64,000 nucleotides of DNA from Diploptera punctata (Eukaryota > Arthropoda > Insecta > Blattodea > Blaberidae): contig JASPKZ010000425.1 of the NCBI GenBank assembly GCA_030220185.1, forward strand, positions 955,501 to 1,019,500, in the 5' to 3' direction. Shown here one piece after another: positions 55,205-64,000 of the stretch (its first letter is position 1; each line of letters starts with the position of its first letter). A program made the translations under genes and the position numbers. The notes below the pieces were generated by a model. It saw only the letters and a list, made by a program, of their open reading frames with translations, made no database searches and had not been told where the DNA came from.

Positions 55205-55660
55205 TTTAATTTAATGGAGAAAATTTTTGAAAAACCCACCTCATAAATTTCACGATACGTGCTTTCAGACAACATCTCGTCCATCCTCAGTCGCAACTCC
55301 AACTGATGAAATTCTTCGGTTATCAACTAATCTATTGTCAACATCTTCTGTGCTGCGATCTATGGTTGAATTTATAAACTTTGAAATTAAATTTTGTTCA
55401 TTAGGAATATCAAAGTTCAATTTAATTTCAAAGTTTGTAAATTCAACCATAGATGGCAGCACAGAAGATGTTGACAATAGAACAGTTGACAGCCAAAGAA
55501 TTTCATTAGTCGGAGTTGTGAGTGAGGATGGACGAGATGTCGTCTGAAACTGCAGTATCATGAAAAGCACGAAATTTATGAAGCGACTTTTTCAAAAAAT
55601 TTTCTCCAATGAATTTAAATAATTATCTCATTATGTTTACTTCCCAACATTAATTTTAAG
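55205..55660 (+). mobile_element. PLE foldback with hammerheads in both arms
   Basis: The arms (about 55220-55400 and 55440-55620) start CCACCTCATAAATTTC and carry FEIKLNF-like PLE coding in both directions. The tail AATTATCTCATTATGTTTACTTCC is at the right. Left arm (minus): CGA, CTGAGGA, stem II GAC...GTCT, GAAA, GCACG, UA, TCG. Right arm (plus): TGA, GTGAGGA, GAAA, CTGCAG, UA, TCA. Stem I is CGA/TCG in one and TGA/TCA in the other. Confidence 0.8.
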
Positions 55661-55744
55661 ATAAATAAAAGTTGTTAATTTAAACACTATAAATAAATTA
55701 AGCATGCAAATACAACAAATTTTTAAGGAAGTATTAAATATATT

Positions 55745-55970
55745 CAGAACTATTGTTTATTTTTTATTTCACTCACCTCATACTTCGTAACTCCTAGCAT
55801 ACCCAGGGTTTCGTCACATCCTTTGTGACACAGCATTGAGAATGTCACAAAGGATGTGACGAAACCCTGGGTATGCTAGGAGTTATGAAGTATGAGGTGA
55901 GTGAAATAAAAAAATAAACAATATTAAAAAACCTCATAGTGTTATTTCCTATTTACATAACTTAATATTC
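55745..55970 (+). mobile_element. PLE hairpin with 69-base arms
   Basis: Arms 55761-55829 and 55844-55912 match with about one mismatch. The loop plus right arm form GCA, TTGAGAA, stem II GTCACA/TGTGAC, GAAA, CCCTGGG, UA, TGC. The tail is AACCTCATAGTGTTATTTCC at 55930-55950. The subfamily is that of the 37.6-39.7 kb array. Confidence 0.85.
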
Positions 55971-55979
55971 AGAACTACT

Positions 55980-56620
55980 TGAATAAAAATATATAAAGAG
56001 CACACCTATGTATTTCCAATAGCAATTAAATATTACTCATCGACTTTATATACTAAATTATAGAGAATAGAAAATAATTACATGGAACAACTGCTTACAT
56101 ATTAACCGTTTACAGAGCACTCTTACACAAGTACTATGAAATATAAAACCAATGGTCTGCAAAGTAAAAATGCCAAGTTATAAGTAATCAAATGTATTAC
56201 CCATTTAAGGAGTAAGCGCAGTTGTTGACAGAGGGCGTTGCAGTTGTGTTTATGCAGGAACAGAACACATGACACTGCTAACTATGAAGTGCAGAGGGGA
56301 ATGGGACGTTGGACGCTGACAGTACAGGTCTAGTAGAAAGTTTGTCAGCGGTGCACATTACAATATGTAAATTATTTTTCTGTCTTGTGAATTAATCACT
56401 TTTCTTGGAGACTTTTAGGTGTCTCCATACTTATACAATACAAACGTAGACCTATAATACAAATGATTGTATCGACACGAAATCACTGTTCAAGAGTGAA
56501 TGATGTGGTTACAAGTGCTGTTAAAAGGCAAATGTGATTCTTTGCCTACTGTACACTGCTGTAGCAACGAACTGAGCTTCCCAATGCCTCTGCCTGCAGA
56601 GATATTTTGAATGACTAATA
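55980..56620. other. no clear feature
   Basis: Includes a slightly GC-richer patch (56215-56345) without a recognisable ORF or repeat. Confidence 0.5.
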
Positions 56621-56680
56621 ATAAGATAAAAACTTAAAATATGTACTTTTTTGGCAGGTGCCATCGTCCTCAACTGTGTT

Positions 56681-56715
<35 letters not shown>

Positions 56716-56716
<1 letters not shown>

Positions 56717-57062
56717 TTTAATGCCACCACAGTAATTTTCGACATTCTGGTTTTCTCCTGGCTTGATGTTATTGTAACCCATATCTGAGGTCCCACCTGG
56801 AAGGCGGAGTTACAATGCCCCGATGATATATGATAGGTAATGATGTGCCAGGAGAGGCCTTAATCCTAAACTTAATGAATATGTTAATGATGATAATGAT
56901 GACCAGATGATGTTAGGGGACCATATGGGCCTTAAAGTTTTCTGACATTTGTCTTACAGGTGAGGAAAAAACCATCACCCAGGAAACTTGTCCCGACCGG
57001 GTATCGAACCCGGGCCTGCTGCCTGACATGGCACACACTACCTTGAGACCATAGCGGTGGAC
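56716..57062 (-). mobile_element. tRNA-derived SINE, family 2
   Basis: The minus strand starts GTCCACCGCTATGGTCTCAA, with B box GGTTCGATACC and the body matching 14856-15235. It is inserted in the left arm of a PLE foldback. Confidence 0.85.
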
Positions 57063-57348
57063 ATATTATATTTAAAATGTTTTCTGGAGGCCTTTCAGAA
57101 GTTCACTTCCATCAGCAGCAGGATGAGTATCTGCTGCTAGTTGTTGTTTAAGATGTTGTAGACTCGAGGTGTCTTTAGTAGTCTTAGGGTCGTATGCAAA
57201 TACATTACTCTCTAATCAAAATTACTTCCAATCACTGGTGAGCTGAGATCGAATTAACGGCCGCCTTAACCGGTCATGCATGAATGTTGACGTTTTCGTA
57301 ATATTGGCAACGAATTACCCAGAATTCTCAGCAATAAAACCACTTCCG

Positions 57349-57540
57349 TTATTTTCGTCTGCTATAGAGGAATGCATTTATGCTTGCATCCCGCAAATAA
57401 TACCGTATACAAACACGTTTGCGACGCGCAATATTACGCCGATTCTCCTGTTCTTCCAGTTGAATTCTTTGGTAGACTCTATCAAATTCCTCTTCTCCGC
57501 GTATACCGAAAACATGATCGAAGTCTTCAAGGTCCGACAT
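57349..57540 (-). CDS. 63-codon ORF in foldback centre, unknown
   Basis: MSDLEDFDHVFGIRGEEEFD followed by RVYQRIQLEEQENRRNIARR and KRVCIRYYLRDASINAFL. It is acidic then basic, and predicted helical around EEQENRRNIARRKR. I do not recognise it. The layout faintly recalls the N-terminus of Harbinger-type transposase-derived proteins, which is only a guess. It has no visible continuation, so it may be a captured first exon or a pseudogene. Confidence 0.3.
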   Translation of the reverse strand: MSDLEDFDHVFGIRGEEEFDRVYQRIQLEEQENRRNIARRKRVCIRYYLRDASINAFLYSRRK

Positions 57541-58341
57541 CTTGGATAAGTTTCAAACTACATCGGTTACCATCGGTTCCCTTCGGGATTTTCACATAAG
57601 TTTATATCTTGAGCTACGATCTTAAGGTACCTTGTCAGGTAGCTTTACAATTATTACCGCGTGAATAGATTTCTGAGTAAGAAAAATGTGTTTGAATAAA
57701 ACTTTATCAGCAGAGAACGCCTTTTACTGTCTAATGCGTTCAAACATTCGACCCTTAAACAACAACTAATAGCAGATACTCATCCTGCTGATGGTGTAAG
57801 TTAACTTCTGAAAGGCCTCCATATAACATTTTAAATATATTATTTTAACACAGTTGAGGATGACAGCATCTGTCAAGAAGGTACATATTTTAAGTTTTTA
57901 TCTTATGACTATTCACCTCAACGGAATTTGATATGAATTTTATTACTATTGAATCATATATAAGTCCAAAACTGATATCAATATGGAAGTAAAGTAGCAG
58001 TGTAATTTACACTAGATTAATTTAAAATCTTAATAAGAACCATATGAAACCTATTAATGATTGATTGGGCTAACAGTAATTTCATCTTTAATATCCTTAA
58101 AATAAAATTAATGCTGTTGCCTGCTTTCAGACTGTCTAGCTGCCCACATACATCTACAGCTCTAAATGATGTTTTCTATACAATGAAACTGAATTCCACC
58201 TTCTACAGTGTAGTGTCTTTGGAGATATAAATTTAACTTTATGTTACTGGAATGCAAGATGACAAATGGAAGTCTCCAAACAAGCCATACATTAGCAACT
58301 GACGAACTAATTAATTTCAAATCACAGCGATATTCTTGTTC

Positions 58342-58860
58342 TTATTTGGTGTTACAGCCCAAGTGGGCCTTAACCTCCTCTATGCCCATCTTCCATCCTT
58401 CTCTATCCATCACCAACTCCCTCCAGTTCTCTATTCCAAATTCTTTCATATCTGGTTGTACACAATTCCACCATCTTGTTCTTGGTCTTCCTCTTAATCT
58501 GGTTCCGTCTGGATTGTTGTTGAAGACAATCTTCACTTTCCTTGTGGTTTCCATCCTTGTGATATGTCCTAACCAACTCAATCTTTGACATCTTATATAT
58601 GTCTCCAAATACAATTCCTTATCAATTCATATATCTCATCGTTGTATCTGGCTCTCCATCTGTCCTCTACTTCAATTGCTCCAAAAATTCTTCTCAAGAT
58701 TTTCTTTTCAAATACTGCTAGTTGTTTGTATGTATTTTTATTTAAGACCCATGTTTCGGTACCATATGTTATAATAGGTCTTATTAAAGTTTTATAAATC
58801 TTAATTTTTATTTCTCTAGATATTTTGTTTTGAACAATTGTTAAGAATGCCCTCATTCCT
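58342..58860 (-). pseudogene. LINE RT C-terminal fragment
   Basis: Minus strand: ISREIKIKIYKTLIRPIITY, GTETWVLNKNTYKQLAVFEK, KILRRIFGAIEVEDRWR, then a frame change and QRLSWLGHITRMETTRKVKI, RGRPRTRWWNCVQPDMKEFG. No catalytic domain remains. Confidence 0.8.
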
Positions 58861-58950
58861 TATATCATTATTTGCTATCAATATTGACCCGAGATAAATA
58901 AATTAATTTACCTTTTCAAACTTATATTGACAATTAAAACTACTATTTTG

Positions 58951-59445
58951 ATGTTATATTTTAAATTAACATGTTCCAGAATTGGATATAGTTTTATTTT
59001 AGAAAGAAAAATTACGTTTGAACTGGGAATCGAACCCCAAACCTCTGACTCTTTACATCAGTGCGGTAACTGTTACGCCATTCGAACTTCCGATAGGAAC
59101 GTCAAATTTCTTTCTACTTATACAATTAATTCTTCTTTCTCAATTCAATTCTGGAACATGTTAATTTAAAATATAACATCAGAATAGTAGCTTTAATCGC
59201 TTAAAAATTAATGTTTAAATTCTCAATAAAAAAATACCTCGAAAAGAAGTCGTCAGATGGTGTTGATGATAGCGATGGCTATCGGCCTTCGGATGAAAGG
59301 AGAATTAATTGTATAAGTAGAAAGAAATTTGACGTTCCTATCGGAAGTTCAAATGGCATAAGGTTACCGCACTGACGTACAGAGTCAGAGGTCCGGGGTT
59401 CAACTTCCGGTTTGAACGTAATTTTTCTTTGTAAAATAAAATTAT
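58951..59445. mobile_element. second family of tRNA-like foldback
   Basis: Short arms (AACATGTTCCAGAATTG, about 58968-58984, and its complement at 59149-59165) enclose a minus-strand tRNA-like module (about 59010-59085). A second plus-strand copy is at 59345-59418: GTTCAAATGGCATAAGG, GGTTCAACTTCCGG, GTTTGAAC. As in the first family, the module is bounded by AGAAAAATTACG/CGTAATTTTTCT. Confidence 0.65.
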
Positions 59446-59599
59446 ATTGACAAATTTTGATTTCCTCACAGTGATCACCAAATTTTGAAAATACTATTAA
59501 TCAGTTATTAACAGTGAGGTTTCCCAGGATTCCTAATAAGAATTTTAATTAAACTACTTTATTTTCAGACTGATTTATCAGTATTAGAATTTACTTAAT

Positions 59600-60530
59600 T
59601 CTTCTTCTTCTTCCGTATGCAGTATTGGGTGATGATGCCCGTTCTGCGACTACAAAAACTGATCTTTCCATCGGTTGAAGGGTCTTCCGAGGTCTCTTTT
59701 GCCTTTAGGGTTGAGGTGGTAAATCATCTTTGGTAAACGGGAATTTGACATTCTCTGGACGTGTTGGAACCATTTAATCTGATAATTTTGTATATGTTCC
59801 ACCATTTCCCTACTACTCCACTGCATCCTTATCTCATCACTCTTCATTCTATCCCTTAAAGTTACTCCTGTTAGTGATCGGAGGAATCTCATTTGTGAAC
59901 TATTAATGCGGGATTTATCTTTTGCTCGAAGTGTCCAGCATTCACTTCCATATAGTAGAGCAGGTTTGGCTATGGCATTATGAAATCTCAATTGGATTTC
60001 TTTCCTCATTTGTTTTCCAAAATTTCTCCTAATTACACCATTTAGTCTGTTATATTTTTCTAAATTTGTTTCCACATCTTTTGATTATAAAACTGTGGTA
60101 TATTATTACCTAAATAATTAAAGTGTGTTACTTGTTCTATTGGTTTATTATTTATTATTATTTTTACTCTCGAAAGTCCCTTTCCAGTGATTGCCATGGA
60201 TTTGGTTTCATTTTCAGATATTTTCATGTTGTATTTTTCCAGGGTATTCTGCAATTTAAACACTGATCTCTGCAAATCATCTTAATTCTCTGCTAGAAGT
60301 ACTTGATCATATGCGAAGATTATTGTTTGTATTTGGTTTCCTCTACATATTTTTACTCCTGGGGGGTTTAGTTTTTTCCACTCCTGGACAATTTCATTCA
60401 GATATAGAATAAACAGTAATGGAGATAGTTCACATCCCTGTCTTAAACCTTGGTTAATTTCAAATTGATCTGTTATTTTCCCATGATCTAACTTTACTTT
60501 TATAAATGTGGTTTCATATAAACTTAATTA
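59600..60530 (-). pseudogene. LINE reverse transcriptase fragment
   Basis: Minus strand: FEINQGLRQGCELSPLLFIL, YLNEIVQEWKKL, then IFAYDQVLLAE in place of FADD (first catalytic Asp changed to Tyr), MKISENETKSMAITGKG, FNYLGNNIP, LLYGSECWTLRAKDKSRIN, MRFLRSLTGVTLRDRMKSDE, RDLGRPFNRWKDQF. The end is a GAA repeat near 59605. Frame breaks at about 60060-60075 and 60275. Confidence 0.85.
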
Positions 60531-61660
60531 TATTCCTCATAAATCATAACTCAGCTATTTAACTTTGCACATCCTGGTTTACTAATACCACTCTATAACC
60601 AGTTAAAATTGTGTGATTTAATTCATATAAGCAACAAAATAATCAATAAAATAATAATTTAACACACTAACCTAAAGCTCTCCAAATTGACAATACTGAA
60701 TAATGCCTACGAGCAATTTTAAGTTTACAAAATTTATCATGTGACAACATAATTTTCTACATTACTTGACACAACCAGTTGTGAACCTAGAAGTACAAAA
60801 CCAGTTCTATTACTGAGTCAACTATACTGGGTCTTACTAGATAAAAGTTACCAACAACTATATTTTTAAAGATAGTCTACAGTCACTAATGTTATACCTG
60901 ATACGTAATAGCATTACTTTTATAGTTACCTTTATACTATGTCCATTACTTCCTTACAGAATACATCTATCTTCCCGCAAATATAACCAAGAAACAAAAT
61001 TACATTTGTAAATATCAATGCAGTTACATTTAATTTAGATATCAATATCACACCATTCCATATTGTACTGTTTATATAAAGCAGATAACCTCTACCTAGT
61101 ATTTCACAGCTGACTCAGATAACGTGCTTCCTTTCCTTGTGTCAGTTTAATCTAATCAGTTAGTTAGATTATGTGCGAATGTCTAGTTATTTATATTTCT
61201 TGTAAATCTGCTTTTATTCCAATTATCAAGACAAAACTGATAGATAGATCAATACAATTTAACAACCTATAGCAAGAACAAGTAATATTTAATCACTATA
61301 ATATGGAAGGCTACTTTTGCCATTTAGTTCCGAAAACAGTAATTACAAACAATATAACCGTATGTAGGTAAAGTATGTATAACTCATCACTAGGGCTAGG
61401 ATTTCTAGTAAATACATATTTATTTGTTACCAAAATACAGATAAAATATTGTTATATGTTTACAAATTAGTGTAATGGGAGTGATTTAAGATACATATGT
61501 TTTTCCATATTTCAGGGTATAGTATATATTTTTACATACAGTAAGAGCTCCTTATTTGCAGGGGATATGTTCCGCAAATATGCCACAAATTTGGAATGGT
61601 AATTTGTATGGGTATATAGGGGATACGTTCCAAGGTTCCAAAATAAAATAAAAATTATCA
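60531..61660. other. no clear feature
   Basis: AT-rich. The part at 61540-61640 (TATTTGCAGGGGATATGTTC...) looks like an old dispersed repeat, but I cannot name it. Confidence 0.45.
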
Positions 61661-61669
61661 AAATAAAAC

Positions 61670-61985
61670 AGAATATATGAGCGCAGATCTTTCCGAGGAA
61701 CTAGAAATAAATGGAACAAAGATTAAAAGAGTAGAATATTTTAAGTATTTGGGATCAATAATTCAAAAAGATGGATCATTTGAATTACACATCAAAAAAG
61801 AATAATAGAGACAAAGAAAGTTATTGGCATAATAAATTCTATTTTATGGAGTAAGCACGTAATCAAGAGGACTAAATTATTAATATGTAACACAGTTGTG
61901 AAGAGTATTTTATTATATGGTGCAGGAACATGGACGCTGAAGCAAAAACACAAAAATAAATTACACACAACAACAAAGTATTACT
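61670..61985 (+). pseudogene. LINE RT C-terminal fragment
   Basis: It reads IKRVEYFKYLGSIIQKDGSF and, in another frame, VVKSILLYGAGTWTLKQKHK. Very decayed. Confidence 0.65.
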
Positions 61986-62104
61986 AGCAGGCTTTAAATG
62001 TATCAATAACTATGATTTCAGACTCGCAGAAGACGAAAATGATATTAGTTTTTTCCAATCACCTAACCGGAGTTAGATATTTTGACAACAACCTTAAGCA
62101 GAAG

Positions 62105-63000
62105 TGATTGTTTCCATGAGAGTTGCAGGCGCTATTGTCTCTCAAACTGGTCAACCTTCTTTTTCTTTTGTGCGGTTTTATTACTCTTAGGAATAGTTAA
62201 ACCCTCAGGAATACATAAGTATACAAAATTTCCTGATTGCCACTGATAAATACATGAAGTAATGGCTTGTAATACCTCGTTCTGTGCAGTTCGTCTTATA
62301 TTATATCATTGTGATTGTGAAGTGTCGATATATGCATTATTGTGTATCATTATAAAGAAACTGAATTAAAACAATATACTATAATATATTTTAATACGTA
62401 AGATTTAGTGTTTTTATAATTTTGCAATGTCTCGCCGCTGTAAGAATTCTCCTAATTTATTCTGTTACGTATGTGGAGAGTATTGTACAAAATCTCAGCG
62501 CAGAACTAGTTATAAAGATGTACAATTTATATTTCGGGAACTATAGTAAATTTGGAGCTTCTTTTTCTTTTGTGCGGTTTTATTACTCTTAGGAATAGTT
62601 AAACCCTCAGGAATACATAAGTATACAAAATTTCCTGATTGCCACTGACAAATACATGAAGTAATGGCTTGTAATACCTCGTTCTGTGCAGTTCGTCTTA
62701 TATTATATCATTGTGATTGTGAAGTGTCAATATATGCATTATTGTGTATCATTATAAAGAAACTGAATTAAAACAATATACTATAATATATTTTAATACG
62801 TAAGATTTAGTGTTTTTATAATTTTGCAATGTCTCACCGCTGTAAGAATTCTCCTAATTTATTCTGTTACGTATGTGGAGAGTATTGTACAAAATCTCAG
62901 CGCAGAACTAGTTATAAAGATGTACAATTTATATTTTGGGAACTATAGTAAATTTGGAGATACTGATAAATATTGGGCCCCCAATTTTTGCTGTACAAAC
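62105..63000 (+). repeat. tandem duplication of about 400 bp carrying a zinc-box ORF start
   Basis: Units start near 62157 and 62556 with CTTCTTTTTCTTTTGTGCGG. Each contains an ATG (62427, 62829) and the frame MS(R/H)RCKNSPNLFCYVCGEYC, TKSQRRTSYKDVQFIF. Only the second copy is followed by the rest of the gene. Confidence 0.8.
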
Positions 63001-63390
63001 TGCCAAAGGATTTTAATAGGGTGATTAAAAGGTTCGCATTCGTGCATGCCATTTGCCATTCCAATGTTGTGGAGGGAACCTACGGACCACATCACTGACT
63101 TATTTCTGTATGGTCAATACATCTGATTTCACTTTAAAAAATAAGCATTCTCTTCAGTATCCAAATTTGCAGTCAGCCACGCGACCTGTCAAACATAGTG
63201 ATTCTTCACCGAACTTAAGTGACGTCAGTGAAGAACATGGTGAAAGGTTCCACAAAGACATTTTAGAAATGGAAAGGTGTTATAAAGGGAAATCAGTACC
63301 AACATGCTTGGTGATTACTGCTGGCAACTTATCACACATGTTTCAGAGCCATCTTATCGGCTTAAGTCATCCAGGAAGTAGTTTTGAAAG
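62829..63390 (+). pseudogene. pseudogene of a dispersed zinc-box protein family
   Basis: The N-terminus reads CKNSPNLFCYVCGEYCTKSQ, then after a frame change DKYWAPNFCCTNCQRIL, CMPFAIPMLWREPTDHITD-type, YPNLQSATRPVKHSDSSP. The later part is SEEHGERFHKDILEMERCYK. From memory these blocks occur in a multi-copy family of unknown function in insects and some other animals. Frame shifts and a deletion between the middle and end parts make this copy defective. Confidence 0.6.
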
Positions 63391-63779
63391 ATGAGATTTT
63401 TTGCTACAATTTAAGCATGTGTTGTAACGTAACTACTTATTTATCCTTCTTAGAAAAAAAAAATTAACTTTTTGGATCTTATATGATTTGGTTTTACATA
63501 GATCAATTGCTTCTAGCAATATTATTGCAAAAAAAATTGAAACTAAGTGCAGACAAGCAATAATATGCAAAATATAACGAAAAACGTTCAACATGTCCTC
63601 GCAAAAAACTGTTAGGTGATCGAGAAAAACGGACTTCAAATTCGAAATCAGTGCATGCCAATTAACAAAAATCACCTATTTTAATTTCTGCGAGCGACAA
63701 AAAGTTCAAATTTGTTGTTGTGTGTTGTTAGTCATAGAAATGGACTTTTTAAGAAGATCGGCAAGAATATCAAAATTGG
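63391..63779. other. no clear feature
   Basis: The sequence after the zinc-box pseudogene may be its 3' part. The minus-strand ORF at 63433-63675 shows no motif. Confidence 0.4.
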
Positions 63780-64000
63780 AACAACCTACGGGTTCGATAG
63801 TGCCAGTGAGTAAGTAAGTAAGTAAGAGTAAGTAAGAAAAGGATATTGTACAAGAGACTGAAGAAATCCAACTAAGATGGTATGGACATATAATGAGAAA
63901 AAGGGACACAGAAACAAGCAAAGTAGTACTGAAATGGATACCTCCTGGAAAAGGGAAACATGGTAGACCAAAGTCAATATGGTTATATATGCTTTTGAAA
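63780..64000 (+). pseudogene. LINE 3' tail and start of another LINE C-terminus
   Basis: ACGGGTTCGATAGTGCCAGT with a GTAA repeat is the end of the WAGHVARM family. It is followed by EIQLRWYGHIMRKRDTETSK, VVLKWIPPGKGKHGRPKSIW, cut by the window end. Confidence 0.75.

Larger units (their letters stand above)
56625..57960. mobile_element. large PLE-type foldback with SINE insertion and a unique centre
   Basis: The arms are 56630-56715 plus 57060-57155 on the left and 57755-57920 on the right (CAGGATGAGTATCTGCTG and its complement, GTACATATTTT and AAAATATGTAC). Hammerhead remnants CTGATGG...CTGAAAGGCCTC lie in both arms. An AT dinucleotide run (about 56683-56712) and a SINE (56716-57062) sit in the left arm. 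The centre (57156-57750) is not found elsewhere in the window. Confidence 0.75.

Noticed and set aside
56683..56712. AT dinucleotide run as an origin or regulatory site
   Set aside because: A plain microsatellite within a PLE arm beside a SINE, probably a by-product of insertion.

Overview
This is a stretch of insect nuclear genome. It is AT-rich, with short exons, long introns, and a heavy load of decayed non-LTR retrotransposons, tRNA-derived SINEs and foldback elements. A polyneopteran (cockroach- or termite-like) host is my inference from the style of the LINE and SINE families; the sequence does not prove it.

The only host gene I can support is furry (fry), on the minus strand. Thirteen exons between 43639 and 156 join with matching reading phases and GT/AG sites. 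Together they encode about 875 residues of the conserved N-terminal part of the Furry scaffold, which works with Tricornered/NDR kinases in cell morphogenesis. The initiator exon lies upstream (above 43.6 kb or outside the window) and the gene continues beyond base 1. No exon is disrupted.

Most of the rest is mobile DNA. (1) More than 30 Penelope-like (PLE) copies, mostly collapsed into perfect foldbacks. Some keep the C-terminal part of a GIY-YIG endonuclease. Next to it lies a hammerhead-ribozyme-like module (CTGANGA, stem II, GAAA, palindromic stem III, UH) and then a 3' stem of the form TATGAGGT...ACCTCATA. Many are bounded by 10-14 bp target duplications. (2) A separate set of foldbacks carries a 73-nt tRNA-like module. 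(3) LINE fragments: reverse transcriptase, APE endonuclease, RNase H and zinc-tail pieces, mostly 5'-truncated. (4) At least five tRNA-derived SINE families, several with clean target duplications. (5) Tandem arrays and duplications: about 257 bp at 37.6-39.7 kb, about 837 bp at 41.2-42.8 kb, about 400 bp at 62.1-63.0 kb.

Layout: 0-43.6 kb is fry exons and their repeat-filled introns. The 43.6-64 kb part is either upstream intron or intergenic and is almost wholly retroelement debris, including one nearly full-length but decayed LINE (44.2-48.1 kb) split by a SINE and by a PLE foldback. Insertions nest up to three deep, so their order can be read from target duplications. The most interesting signal is the ribozyme-bearing foldback family. 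Its self-complementary stem III and 3' stem differ between subfamilies while pairing is kept.
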